The position numbers were made by a program, and so were the translations under genes. 63,040 nt of DNA, taken from an uncultured Pseudomonadota bacterium (GTDB lineage: Bacteria; Myxococcota_A; UBA796; SXON01). The notes under the pieces were generated by a model, which did not search any database, had not been told where the DNA came from, and was given only the letters and a program-made list of their open reading frames with translations. The first letter of the stretch is position 1; every line of letters starts with the position of its first letter. The stretch covers positions 1 through 63,040 of the forward strand of contig CAIUMM010000116.1 of the NCBI GenBank assembly GCA_903900265.1. The letters run 5' to 3'. Of this stretch, positions 1 to 7,431 are shown one piece after another.

Positions 1-1
1 C

Positions 2-70
2 TGTTTCCAGCGAACCGTGCCCGGTGCTCCCGTGGGCTTGTTTGAGTACGTCAAAGAATGGGCTGTTTAG
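2..70 (+). CDS. possible 3' end of an upstream gene (partial)
   Basis: From base 2 one frame stays open to a TAG at 68-70 and encodes about 22 residues ending in Val-Lys-Glu-Trp-Ala-Val. The composition (Phe, Tyr, Trp, Gly, Pro) is protein-like and the stop is followed by a non-coding stretch, so this may be the C-terminus of a gene that begins outside the window. The fragment is too short to assign a family and could be chance. Confidence 0.3.
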   Translation, partial: CFQRTVPGAPVGLFEYVKEWAV

Positions 71-331
71 ACCCGACCTTTCGGTCCGACCGTTCGGCTT
101 TCGCCGGTGTCGGAGACATCATAAGCAAGAGCCGTGCCAAGCCTCTGGAACGAGCAAACGCCGACAATCGTGGGGGAAAATGGGAAATGTAGATCCCATG
201 ATCGAGGCCCGAGTTTGCACATCTACGCACTGTGATGCTTGTTACTCCATAAATCGTGGGAATCTGACGGCACATGTGCCCGCAAGGAGACCTGAGTCCT
301 CCGAGGCGACCCGCGTCTATGCGCCAAACGC
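71..331. other. non-coding stretch with no recognised feature
   Basis: This stretch of about 260 bases is less GC-rich than its surroundings. The two overlapping ORFs of about 100 codons on opposite strands have arbitrary-looking composition and no recognisable motif. I see small inverted repeats only (for example GACC/GGTC at 75-86), too weak to call a terminator. It ends at the promoter of the next cassette. Confidence 0.4.
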
Positions 332-360
332 TTGACATGTCAACGGTGAAGCGCAATACT
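332..360 (+). promoter_or_regulatory. sigma-70-type promoter with a palindromic -35 region
   Basis: A perfect TTGACA (332-337) is followed after exactly 17 bases by AATACT (355-360), a 4/6 match to TATAAT. Transcription would start near 367, about 25 bases before the ATG at 392. The -35 hexamer is half of the perfect 12-base palindrome TTGACATGTCAA (332-343), so a dimeric regulator could bind there. That regulator is inferred, not seen. Confidence 0.6.
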
Positions 361-391
361 TAGGCTCTCTCCTCTCTCCTCGGGCACCCCT

Positions 392-1018
392 ATGTTCGCA
401 CTCCTCGCGCTGGTCTCCCCGTTCACGTTCCCCGCCATGGCTGCGCGCTACAAAGACGCGGTGGCGGATGTCTCTGCGTCGTCCACCATCGCGGCTACGC
501 CCGAGCAGATCTTCACCTTTCTGCTGGACTTCAAGAACCTTCAAGCGTCCATGCCGTGCATCGGCAAATGGGAGATGAGCCAGCGCACCTTCGGCGAGGG
601 CGCGAGCGCGATGGTGCGCTACGACATCGGCGCGATGCACCGGAAGTTACCGATGAGCCTCTCCCGCGCAGACGCTCCGTACCGCATCGACCTCGAGCAC
701 CTCGGAAATCTCGGATTCACAACGGTGATCCGCCTGAAGTCGCAGCCCTCCGACGATGGCCGCGCCAGCACGCTGGTCAGCATCCTCACCCCGCTCAACG
801 CTCCGCCCTGGCCCTTTCGCCCGTACTACTACGGCGCGGTACAAGTGGAGTGGAATCAATGCTACGCCGCTACCCTCAACAACATCGCGACCGCGCTCGC
901 CGCTCCCGCGGTGCAAGCCCCAGCGTCCAGCCGCTCCGCGCCGGTAGCGCCGGCCGATCCGCTGTACAGCGAGCCCGTGGCGGATCCTACGCTGCTGGAC
1001 GACGTCTCGCCGTCCTGA
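392..1018 (+). CDS. exported SRPBCC (START-like) family protein
   Basis: The 208-residue product starts with a signal-peptide-like segment (residues 1-18, small residues before Arg-19), so export is likely. Residues of about 25-170 follow the SRPBCC/polyketide-cyclase pattern: a beta strand leading into an ATPEQIF-type helix, a Met-Pro turn, a long antiparallel sheet and a C-terminal helix. The last 40 residues are Pro/Ala-rich and look disordered. SRPBCC proteins enclose hydrophobic ligands; the ligand here cannot be told. It is the first gene after the promoter at 332-360 and its stop overlaps the next reading frame, so the cassette probably runs as one unit to 3899. No Shine-Dalgarno sequence is obvious before the ATG. 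Confidence 0.7.
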   Translation: MFALLALVSPFTFPAMAARYKDAVADVSASSTIAATPEQIFTFLLDFKNLQASMPCIGKWEMSQRTFGEGASAMVRYDIGAMHRKLPMSLSRADAPYRIDLEHLGNLGFTTVIRLKSQPSDDGRASTLVSILTPLNAPPWPFRPYYYGAVQVEWNQCYAATLNNIATALAAPAVQAPASSRSAPVAPADPLYSEPVADPTLLDDVSPS

Positions 1019-1833
1019 TCGCCGCAGCGGCGTTGTACGTCGGTGAGGCCAAAGCGGCGCCGGAGAACAACGACGGTCGCTCCTTGGAGCGCGCCGGTGA
1101 CTACGCTGGCGCGCTGCAGGCCTATACGTCCTGCGCAGCGACCGATCCGGCGGCAACGGAAACTACGGTCTTAGACCGTCGATATTGCGCGGCTCGCGTC
1201 GCGGTCCTAACCCCGCAAGCCGCCGATCACTTCGCCGGATGGGCGACGCTATCGGCGGTTCGCGCCGAATACCGCAGCCTCGGGCACGCGGAGGCCACGC
1301 GCCGCATCCAAGCTGCGCTGGACGCAAACCCCACAGGCCCCGCCGCCAGCGAGCTCCGACTCTGGCTCGCCACTGAGCTCACTCAGGTGGATGCGAACAG
1401 CGACGCCGCGATCGCCGCGCGCGCCAGCGTGGTCGCGGACGATCAATCCAGCAGCGGAGCCCGTGCGCTGTTGACCAGCGCTGAGCGTCGACTGCAAAGG
1501 CGGGTGCGACAAGATCGAATCGCCGCGGCCTGCGCGCTCCTGTCCCTCGGGTACACGGCAGCGACGATCCGCGGGCTGTTACGCGGCGCACGTCCCCTCC
1601 CCGTGCGCGTTTGGGCGTGCGGCCTTGCCCTGCTCGCAGCCGTCCCGGCGCTCCTGTCGTGGGCGTGGGGCTCCGAAGATTGGGGCTGGTTTTTTGCTGC
1701 GGGCGCCGCGGGAGTCCTCGGCGTCACGTTCGCGCGCACCAGCCCTCCGTGGCTCGCGAGCGCAGGTACCGTCGGGATGATCGGCGTGTGCGCCTGGGCT
1801 GCGCGGTGGTTTGACTCGTTGGGGGTCGGATGA
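1015..1833 (+). CDS. membrane protein with N-terminal signal and TPR-like segment
   Basis: This frame is coding-like from about 1010 to its stop. The product has a hydrophobic signal-like segment ending in Ala-Lys-Ala-Ala, then a helical Ala-rich region with a tetratricopeptide-like pair (ERAGDYAGALQAY), then about three hydrophobic segments in the last 80 residues. The start is unclear: no ATG, GTG or TTG lies in a sensible place before the signal segment. A CTG at 1015 overlaps the upstream TGA (CTGA), mimicking the ATGA overlaps around it. A TTG at 1033 would cut off the signal, and the ATG at 859 would need a long overlap with the SRPBCC gene. The function is unknown. Its 3' end overlaps the radical SAM start by four bases. 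Confidence 0.6.
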   Translation: MIAAAALYVGEAKAAPENNDGRSLERAGDYAGALQAYTSCAATDPAATETTVLDRRYCAARVAVLTPQAADHFAGWATLSAVRAEYRSLGHAEATRRIQAALDANPTGPAASELRLWLATELTQVDANSDAAIAARASVVADDQSSSGARALLTSAERRLQRRVRQDRIAAACALLSLGYTAATIRGLLRGARPLPVRVWACGLALLAAVPALLSWAWGSEDWGWFFAAGAAGVLGVTFARTSPPWLASAGTVGMIGVCAWAARWFDSLGVG

Positions 1834-3041
1834 AACAACAAATCCACGAGGTTCGGCTCGGACATGCCGCCAACTGCTCCGCGCTGGGGAACGTGTTGAA
1901 CGTGCTCGTTTGGAGCCAAGTGGCCGCGGCCGCGGTCTGGGCTGCGGCGGAGTCGTGGCAAAGCCGTCGTACCCGACGCGAGCCCGACGGCAGCCAGACC
2001 AGCCTGACCGAGAGCCCCTCGGCGCTGGTGCGCAGCGGCACAAGCCCGAATGAAGGCACACACGGAGCCCCTCGCGAGGCGCACCTGCAGATCACCGAGG
2101 CGTGCGGGCTTCCCTGCGCCCATTGCTACATGGAGACGGCAGCCAACGGCGCACATGTGCCGCTGCGCGTCGTCCAAGAGCGGCTGAACCAGCTGGCGGC
2201 CGATGGCGTCATGCGTGTGGCGTTCGGCGGTGGAGAACCGTTCCGACACCCCGACCTCCCCGACATCGCGCGCCACGCACGGTCGCTGGGTCTCTCGGTG
2301 GGCACGACGACCTCCGGCGTCGCCGCCGACGTCGATCTGGGCGCCTTCGATCAGGTCAATGTCTCGCTCGACGGCTTGGGCGCGACGTTCGCTGCGACCC
2401 GAGGCTACGACGGCGCGGACGCAGCGTTGGGCACGATTCGACGGCTCCGCGCACCCCACGGCGAAGGCGTCGCGCGGGGCGACGGGAGACGCGTGGGCGT
2501 CAACCTCGTGCTCGACCGCAACACCTTCGAAACCGCCGAAGCGACCGTGGCCGCAGCGGTAGCGGCGGGCGCGAGCGACATCCAACTGCTCCGCTTGAAG
2601 CCGGTAGGACGCGCGAGGGAGCGCTATCTGGAGCGCCGCTTGACCCCCGAGCAAGCCCTGGGCGTGTGGCCGCTCGCCCAGCGCCTGATGGCGCGCTTCC
2701 CTGACGTCACCGTGCGACTCGACTGCGCGAGCGTCCCGTATCTTGCTGCGCACAACCTCGATTTAGAGCGAATGCGGGCGTTCGGATTCCGAGGCTGCGC
2801 CGGAGCTGTGGACCTCATCTCCATGGACACCGCAGGCCGCACCCACCCGTGCAGCTTCGCGCCCGCACGCGACGACGAGTCGCCCGAACGATGGGCAGCC
2901 GGCGTGCTCTCCGGCCCGTGCGGCGCGTGCCCTTACCAGAGCCTCTGCAAAGGCGGCTGCCACGCGGTCTCCGGCGCGCTGAACGGCGACCGATTCAGCC
3001 CCGATCCCGAGTGTCCCCGCGTGATAGAGGCCACGGTATGA
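1830..3041 (+). CDS. radical SAM/SPASM enzyme with peptide-like N-terminal extension
   Basis: The 403-residue product carries the radical SAM cluster motif C92-x3-C96-x2-C99, a Gly-Gly-Glu-Pro box near residue 133 and a C-terminal SPASM-type cysteine set (C364, C367, C373, C377, C395) for auxiliary iron-sulfur clusters. Such enzymes often modify ribosomal peptides. The start is well supported: its ATG overlaps the previous TGA and a G-rich Shine-Dalgarno precedes it. The result is odd: about 80 residues come before the catalytic domain. The first 40 resemble a small precursor peptide (charged start, Asn-Cys-Ser, then a Val/Ala-rich hydrophobic run), followed by a disordered linker. No separate precursor or protease gene is seen. 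The substrate is unknown. Confidence 0.85.
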   Translation: MKQQIHEVRLGHAANCSALGNVLNVLVWSQVAAAAVWAAAESWQSRRTRREPDGSQTSLTESPSALVRSGTSPNEGTHGAPREAHLQITEACGLPCAHCYMETAANGAHVPLRVVQERLNQLAADGVMRVAFGGGEPFRHPDLPDIARHARSLGLSVGTTTSGVAADVDLGAFDQVNVSLDGLGATFAATRGYDGADAALGTIRRLRAPHGEGVARGDGRRVGVNLVLDRNTFETAEATVAAAVAAGASDIQLLRLKPVGRARERYLERRLTPEQALGVWPLAQRLMARFPDVTVRLDCASVPYLAAHNLDLERMRAFGFRGCAGAVDLISMDTAGRTHPCSFAPARDDESPERWAAGVLSGPCGACPYQSLCKGGCHAVSGALNGDRFSPDPECPRVIEATV

Positions 3042-3322
3042 GCCCCAACCGTGCGGTCGCCGGATGGTTGGGGTTCATCTACGGGGCCCTGCTTGGCTAC
3101 GCCCTGCATCGCCTCGCGTCGAAGCTTTTAGGCGAGCCCGATCCTCGCACCGTCATCGCTTCGGAGCACGTCGGATTCTACTGGCGAGCCGGCACAGCGC
3201 TGTGGTGGGGATGCCTGCTTGGTGCCTTCTGCCTGCGCTTTCCCGAGACCGAGTCCCCGTTGCGGAAGGCGTTGCTGCCGATGGTCGCCCTCGTCGTGCT
3301 GGCGTTGGCGCTGACCCCTTGA
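3038..3322 (+). CDS. small membrane protein of unknown function
   Basis: The 94-residue product starts at an ATG overlapping the radical SAM stop (ATGA). It has about three hydrophobic segments (residues of about 8-22, 48-65 and 78-93) and nothing else recognisable. The coupling to the radical SAM gene suggests a linked role, such as anchoring or export, but that is inference only. A longer frame upstream of 3038 is the shadow of the radical SAM gene. Confidence 0.65.
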   Translation: MSPNRAVAGWLGFIYGALLGYALHRLASKLLGEPDPRTVIASEHVGFYWRAGTALWWGCLLGAFCLRFPETESPLRKALLPMVALVVLALALTP

Positions 3323-3356
3323 CGATCGCAACGTAGACCCACGACGGAGCTGCAGC

Positions 3357-3899
3357 TTGGACCAACGTCCATGGACAGAGGCGACGATCGTCGCGATCCT
3401 CGCGGGCGCGGTCGTCGGCGGGCTTGCGGTCTGGACGATCGCGCGCTTCATCCGGCGGATTCGCCTGAAGTACCGTACCGGACGTGCCCGACGTATGGAG
3501 CTGCGCGCCGCCGGGATGCTCGAGGCCGCGGGCTACACGGTCATCGACACCCAAGTCGCCGGGCAGACGCATGTGGTGCTGAACGGCACCTCCCTGCACG
3601 TCGAGGTGCGCGCCGACTACCTCGTTACCCGGGCAGGACGCACGTTCGTCGCGGAGGCCAAGAGCGGCGCACGGGCCCCCGATGTCACCAACCGAGCGAC
3701 CCGCCGCCAGCTCTTAGAGTACGCGATCGCCTACGACACCGATGGCGTCTTGCTCGTCGACACCGAGTCGGGCACCGTCTATGAGGTGGAGTTTCCCGCG
3801 CTGCGTCCCGCGGAGCGCGCACACCGGTTCTGGTGGGGCGTCGGCGTCGGCGTCGCGGTGACCCTCGCGGGAGCAGCGCTCGCGTTCGCGGTGCGCTGA
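3357..3899 (+). CDS. membrane-anchored PD-(D/E)XK nuclease-like protein
   Basis: The 180-residue product begins at a TTG with a GGAG sequence about 10 bases upstream. Residues of about 9-30 form one transmembrane segment, a basic stretch follows, and the last 25 residues form a second hydrophobic segment. Between them lies a restriction-endonuclease-like core: a conserved Asp (Val-Arg-Ala-Asp-Tyr-Leu-Val), then a Val-Ala-Glu-Ala-Lys motif (E-x-K), then a Gln-Leu-Leu-Glu-Tyr helix and a strand ending Leu-Leu-Val-Asp. This matches the D...ExK layout of membrane-bound nuclease-like proteins. Whether it cuts DNA is unknown. It is the last gene of the cassette and is followed by a hairpin. Confidence 0.65.
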   Translation: MDQRPWTEATIVAILAGAVVGGLAVWTIARFIRRIRLKYRTGRARRMELRAAGMLEAAGYTVIDTQVAGQTHVVLNGTSLHVEVRADYLVTRAGRTFVAEAKSGARAPDVTNRATRRQLLEYAIAYDTDGVLLVDTESGTVYEVEFPALRPAERAHRFWWGVGVGVAVTLAGAALAFAVR

Positions 3900-3912
3900 A
3901 CCCGCAGCGCCG

Positions 3913-3934
3913 AACGCGAAACGGACGTCGCGTT
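3913..3934. terminator. hairpin between convergent genes
   Basis: A perfect 7-base inverted repeat (AACGCGA / TCGCGTT) with an 8-base loop lies between the converging nuclease-like and TetR genes and touches the TetR stop. There is no long T run on either strand, so termination is plausible but not certain. Confidence 0.45.
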
Positions 3935-4577
3935 ACGCGCGCGCCCCCGCCTCGATCGCCGCGCAGGCCTCCTCGGCCATCTCCTCGATCGGAAACCGCA
4001 GCCCACCGCCCACCGCCTGCAGTCCCGAAGCCAGCGAGAGCAAGCCCTGCGCCGTCACCCACGGCACCAGCGAGAGGCGCCGGGGATGCACATCGGCGCG
4101 AAGTTGCCCCGCAGCGCGGCATTCCAACAAGCGTTCTTCGAGGCGGCCTTGCACCCGCGCGCTGCGCGGGTAGGCGATGCTGGCCGTGACCGCAGGGTCC
4201 ATCCCCAGCACCTGGGGCCACAAGTAGAGCAGGCGAAAGCTATCAAAGTCAGCGGCATACAACGCAACACGGGCTCGGAGCAGCGCGCCCAAGGCCGCAA
4301 CGCCGTCGGGCGCAGCGTCCACCGCGGCCACGAGCGCCGTCGCCTCGGCTTCCAGCGCGTGCTCCGACCACGCCGCGACCAGCGCTTCTATCGTTGGAAA
4401 GTAATAGTAAAACGCCGACTTACTGACCCCTGCTTCCGCAGCGACAGACGCCGCCGAAAAGCCCGTGATGCCGCGCTCGGCCAGAATCCGGCGCGCCGCA
4501 GCCATCAACGCCACACGATGATCCTGATGCCGCCTCGCTTTCCGCGCGAGGCGCTCCGGCTCGAAGGCGCGGGACAA
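3933..4577 (-). CDS. TetR/AcrR-family transcriptional regulator
   Basis: The 214-residue product has a typical TetR N-terminus: a helix, then the helix-turn-helix (ITGFSAASVAAEAGVSKSAF, about residues 37-56) ending in the Tyr-Tyr-Tyr-Phe-Pro signature. The ligand-binding C-terminal domain is divergent, as usual. It lies five bases downstream of the DUF4336 gene on the same strand, so both are probably one transcript from the promoter at 5294-5322. A 19-base inverted repeat there is the likely operator, giving negative auto-regulation. The inducer is unknown. Confidence 0.85.
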   Translation of the reverse strand: MSRAFEPERLARKARRHQDHRVALMAAARRILAERGITGFSAASVAAEAGVSKSAFYYYFPTIEALVAAWSEHALEAEATALVAAVDAAPDGVAALGALLRARVALYAADFDSFRLLYLWPQVLGMDPAVTASIAYPRSARVQGRLEERLLECRAAGQLRADVHPRRLSLVPWVTAQGLLSLASGLQAVGGGLRFPIEEMAEEACAAIEAGARA

Positions 4578-4582
4578 CGCTC

Positions 4583-5254
4583 CTACTCCTTCCAGCCCAA
4601 AACCGCGCCGATCGCCGCGCGGCCGCCGTGCTCCGCGACGTCGTTATGGGTCATCGTCACGCGGTCGAAGTCCCACCCCCGAAGCGGCTCCAAAGAGCGC
4701 AAGAACGCCTGACGATCGCGGATCAGCGACCGGAAAAGCAGCGTCTGCGTCGGCCCCTTGTCGATGCCGTACATCCACGCGAAGCCGCCGGTCAGGCCCG
4801 TGCGCCCGGGCATGTAGAAGAGAAAATCGGTCGTGATCAGCGTTTTCGAAGGTGCGTGCAGCAGCAGGATCTCATTGGAGGAAGGCATCCCCGCGACCGG
4901 CAGCAGCTTCAGATCGGGCCCACAATCCGGCGCAGCCCCGTCGGCGACCACCCCGGAGATCGTCAAGCCCGGCTGTTTGCGGCCCACGCCCGGGCTGGCC
5001 CAGACCTCGGCGTCGGGGAATTCGCGCTGCCAGGCGCTCGCGTACAGGTGATGGAAGTCATTGGGCGCGAGGATCCAACGCACGCGGCCGAGCGCCCGAA
5101 CCTCCGCCAAAAGCTCCGGCGTCGGCTTGACCGGGGAGTGCACCAGCACGTCGCCTTCGACACGCGCGATGACCATACGACCGCCAAGCTGCAAGCCCAG
5201 CAGCGAAAGCGGTACGGCAATAGTCCAAAGTTCGGGAGCGAGCAGCTGGAGCAT
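4583..5254 (-). CDS. DUF4336 family protein (metallo-beta-lactamase-like fold)
   Basis: The 223-residue product matches the DUF4336 pattern: a start of the type LAPELWTIAVPL, a strand leading to VHSPV, a WILAPNDFHHLYA motif (His pair) and the late THNDVAEHG segment. The family is thought to be related to metallo-beta-lactamase hydrolases, but its substrates are not established. The start at 5254 is chosen because AGGA lies five bases upstream and the promoter and operator are just beyond it; the frame upstream of 5254 is not protein-like. It is co-transcribed with its TetR neighbour. Confidence 0.75.
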   Translation of the reverse strand: MLQLLAPELWTIAVPLSLLGLQLGGRMVIARVEGDVLVHSPVKPTPELLAEVRALGRVRWILAPNDFHHLYASAWQREFPDAEVWASPGVGRKQPGLTISGVVADGAAPDCGPDLKLLPVAGMPSSNEILLLHAPSKTLITTDFLFYMPGRTGLTGGFAWMYGIDKGPTQTLLFRSLIRDRQAFLRSLEPLRGWDFDRVTMTHNDVAEHGGRAAIGAVLGWKE

Positions 5255-5278
5255 GGGATTCCTGACGGTTGGTTGTTT

Positions 5279-5297
5279 TTCTGACGCATGGTCAGAA
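5279..5297. promoter_or_regulatory. probable TetR operator (inverted repeat)
   Basis: TTCTGAC and GTCAGAA form a perfect 7-base inverted repeat around a 5-base spacer. The TGAC...GTCA core is common in TetR sites. It overlaps the -10 element and the predicted start of transcription of the DUF4336-tetR operon, so binding would block RNA polymerase. It also sits about 100 bases upstream of the divergent FG-GAP lipoprotein gene. Confidence 0.7.
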
Positions 5298-5322
5298 TAA
5301 TGCGGCCCGCGCCCCGTGCCAA
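5294..5322 (-). promoter_or_regulatory. sigma-70-type promoter of the DUF4336-tetR operon
   Basis: On the minus strand TTGGCA (5322-5317) is followed after 17 bases by TATTCT (5299-5294), each close to consensus. The start of transcription would be near 5287, giving a leader of about 33 bases with an AGGA ribosome site. Confidence 0.6.
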
Positions 5323-5396
5323 GCTGCGCAACGCGCCCCGAAAGCGCAGTCACCGCTTCGCTATCCTTGATACGCCCTGCGCTACCCGGAGCCTTC

Positions 5397-7217
5397 ATGA
5401 ACCGCACCGCCCTGCTGCCGCTTTGCCTGCTGCTGACCGCCTGTCCTGGCAAGCACACCCCGCCGCAAAAGCCCGAGACATGCACGCCGGTCGCGTCCGG
5501 CGCGTGGTCGGGAGCGACCGCATACACGGAAGCGACCGACGACTGGGGTCTCGGCGACGTGACCGGGGTGCACTACGCAGCGGGCGACCTCGACGGCGAC
5601 GGCTACCCCGACCTCATCGTGACCGAAGGCACGACCAACGCCCGCGACACCGCCGAAGCGCGGCTGCACTTCGTGATGATGAACCGCGACGACGGAGCGG
5701 GCGGGCGCACCTTTGTGGATGAGACCGAAGCGAGCGGCCTGCTCGTGGCGCGGGACGGCAACACCACCGGCACCTCCCACAACTTCTACGTCGAAGGCGA
5801 CGTCGACAACGACGGCGACATGGACCTGTACGCCGGCCGCTACTACGACGCCGGAACCACCGACGCGACCGGGGACTGTTCGGAGATCTACCTGAACGAC
5901 GGCGCCGGGCACTTCACGCTCGCGGTCTCGAGCGACATCTGCATCGCCGGCGGCTACCCCACGAGCGCCGCGGCGTTCACGGACTACGACCTCGACGGCA
6001 CGCTGGATCTCTGGGTGACCGGCTGGTACCTCGAATACGGCGTCAGCAACGAGGCCGCCCAGGCCCAGCTGTACCACGGGAACGGCGACGGCACGTTCAA
6101 CGAGGTGACCGAAGCCGTCGGACTGAAGCTGAAGTCCGGTCGCAGCAGCAACTACCTCGATCACGACACCCGTCGCCCGAGCTACGGCGCGACAGCGTGC
6201 GACGTCAACAATGACGCCCGCCCCGACCTCATCGCCTCCAGCTACGGGCGCGCTTGGAACCAGCTCTGGCGTAACGACGGGCAGGTGTTCACCGAGACCG
6301 GCGCCGAGTCCCACTTCGACGCCGACACCGACTTCGACTACTCCGACAACCTGATGTACGCGTGCTACTGCACCACCCACAGCTGCGACGTCGAGCCGAC
6401 CGTCGATTGTGGTGGCGCTTTCCCGGACAATTACTGGAACCCCGGCTACGACGATCAGCCCGCACGTTTAGGCGGCAACTCGTTCACGACCGTCTGCTCA
6501 GACATCGACAACGATGGAGATGTTGACCTCTATACGGCCGAGATTGCTCACAAATGGGCAGGAAACTCTGCGGACCGCACGCAGCTTTTGCTGAACGATG
6601 GCACCGGCATCTTCGACCGCATCGACAACGACACCAACGGGCTCAAGCGTCCCCGCCCGCCCGCTCAGGACTGGAACGAAGGCGACCTGTTCGCTGGTTT
6701 TCTCGACTTCGATAACGACGGTTGGAAGGACATCCTGCTCGTGCAGTCCGACTACGAGGACACGCACATGTGGATGTGGCGCCAAACCTCGCCCGATCAG
6801 TTCGAGGAGGTGTCCGACGCGACAGGCATGAACCAGCCCTGGCCCAGCGGCTTAGCCATCGCCGACTTCGACCTCGACGGCGACCTCGACGTAGTGACCG
6901 GTTCTTCTACCGCGCGCTCCGGTACGCCGTGGACCACTCACGAGACGCACCTGTACGAGAACCAACAAAGTGGGAACTACGTCCGTTTTGTAGGCTTGCC
7001 CATAGGCGCGAAGGTGGAGATCGAGGCCGGCGGTCAGTACCAAATGGCCGAGGTCAACGGCGGATACGGCACCTTCGGCATCGTCAACGACACCGTCGCG
7101 CAGTTTGGGCTTGGCGACGTTTGCATGGTGGACAGCGTCGACGTCACGCTGCCCGGAGGAGCCACGCACCACTTCGAAGGAAAAGCCGGCAACAAGGCAG
7201 TCAAGTTGGAGTGGTAA
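5397..7217 (+). CDS. FG-GAP/VCBS-repeat lipoprotein with C-terminal ASPIC/UnbV domain (CRTAC1-like)
   Basis: The 606-residue product starts with a lipoprotein signal (lipobox Leu-Leu-Thr-Ala-Cys, lipidated Cys near residue 15). The body is a series of FG-GAP/VCBS repeats with Asp-rich calcium loops (DLDGDGYPDL, DVDNDGDMDLY, DIDNDGDVDLY, DFDLDGDLDVV), which usually fold as a beta-propeller. The last 75 residues match the ASPIC/UnbV domain seen in CRTAC1-like proteins. Such proteins are extracellular or surface adhesin-like; no catalytic role is evident. The ATG at 5397 is preceded by CGGAG. A hairpin follows the stop. Confidence 0.85.
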   Translation: MNRTALLPLCLLLTACPGKHTPPQKPETCTPVASGAWSGATAYTEATDDWGLGDVTGVHYAAGDLDGDGYPDLIVTEGTTNARDTAEARLHFVMMNRDDGAGGRTFVDETEASGLLVARDGNTTGTSHNFYVEGDVDNDGDMDLYAGRYYDAGTTDATGDCSEIYLNDGAGHFTLAVSSDICIAGGYPTSAAAFTDYDLDGTLDLWVTGWYLEYGVSNEAAQAQLYHGNGDGTFNEVTEAVGLKLKSGRSSNYLDHDTRRPSYGATACDVNNDARPDLIASSYGRAWNQLWRNDGQVFTETGAESHFDADTDFDYSDNLMYACYCTTHSCDVEPTVDCGGAFPDNYWNPGYDDQPARLGGNSFTTVCSDIDNDGDVDLYTAEIAHKWAGNSADRTQLLLNDGTGIFDRIDNDTNGLKRPRPPAQDWNEGDLFAGFLDFDNDGWKDILLVQSDYEDTHMWMWRQTSPDQFEEVSDATGMNQPWPSGLAIADFDLDGDLDVVTGSSTARSGTPWTTHETHLYENQQSGNYVRFVGLPIGAKVEIEAGGQYQMAEVNGGYGTFGIVNDTVAQFGLGDVCMVDSVDVTLPGGATHHFEGKAGNKAVKLEW

Positions 7218-7222
7218 ACAAC

Positions 7223-7241
7223 GTCGGGGCTCAACCCCGGC
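7223..7241. terminator. hairpin between convergent genes
   Basis: GTCGGGG (7223-7229) can pair with CCCCGGC (7235-7241) around a 5-base loop, with one G-U pair. It lies at the meeting point of two converging genes and probably works in both directions. Confidence 0.5.
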
Positions 7242-7431
7242 GAGGGACCGGGCGCTTTTCGGCGCCTTCGTAGGGACAGTGGCGGCAGCCGTTCCCGCAG
7301 CAGTAGCCGCGGCGCTTCAAGTTGCCCGCGGTCATGACGAAGTAGCCGGTGAACGGGTCGATATAGCCGGCCTCGCCACGCTGGTCGGCGCGCTCGTGGG
7401 CGGCGATCACGCGGGGGTGCAGGTCAGCCAC
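7231..7431 (-). CDS. DUF5522 family small cysteine-rich protein
   Basis: The 66-residue product has the family pattern: a DPFTGYFVMTA strand, then Leu-Lys-Arg-Arg-Gly-Tyr-Cys-Cys-Gly-Asn-Gly-Cys-Arg-His-Cys-Pro-Tyr. The four clustered cysteines suggest metal binding. The GTG start overlaps the 3' end of the permease gene by eight bases, so it is the last gene of the 10256-7231 operon. The family has no established function. Confidence 0.75.
   Translation of the reverse strand: MADLHPRVIAAHERADQRGEAGYIDPFTGYFVMTAGNLKRRGYCCGNGCRHCPYEGAEKRPVPRRG

Noticed and set aside
1443..2753. Open frame of 436 codons on the minus strand
   Set aside because: Arg/Ala/His-rich antisense shadow of the membrane-protein and radical SAM genes, with no recognisable motif.
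5303..5322. TGGCACG near 5315-5321 as a sigma-54 promoter for DUF4336
   Set aside because: No TTGC follows at the right spacing; the same bases fit a sigma-70 -35 with a good -10.
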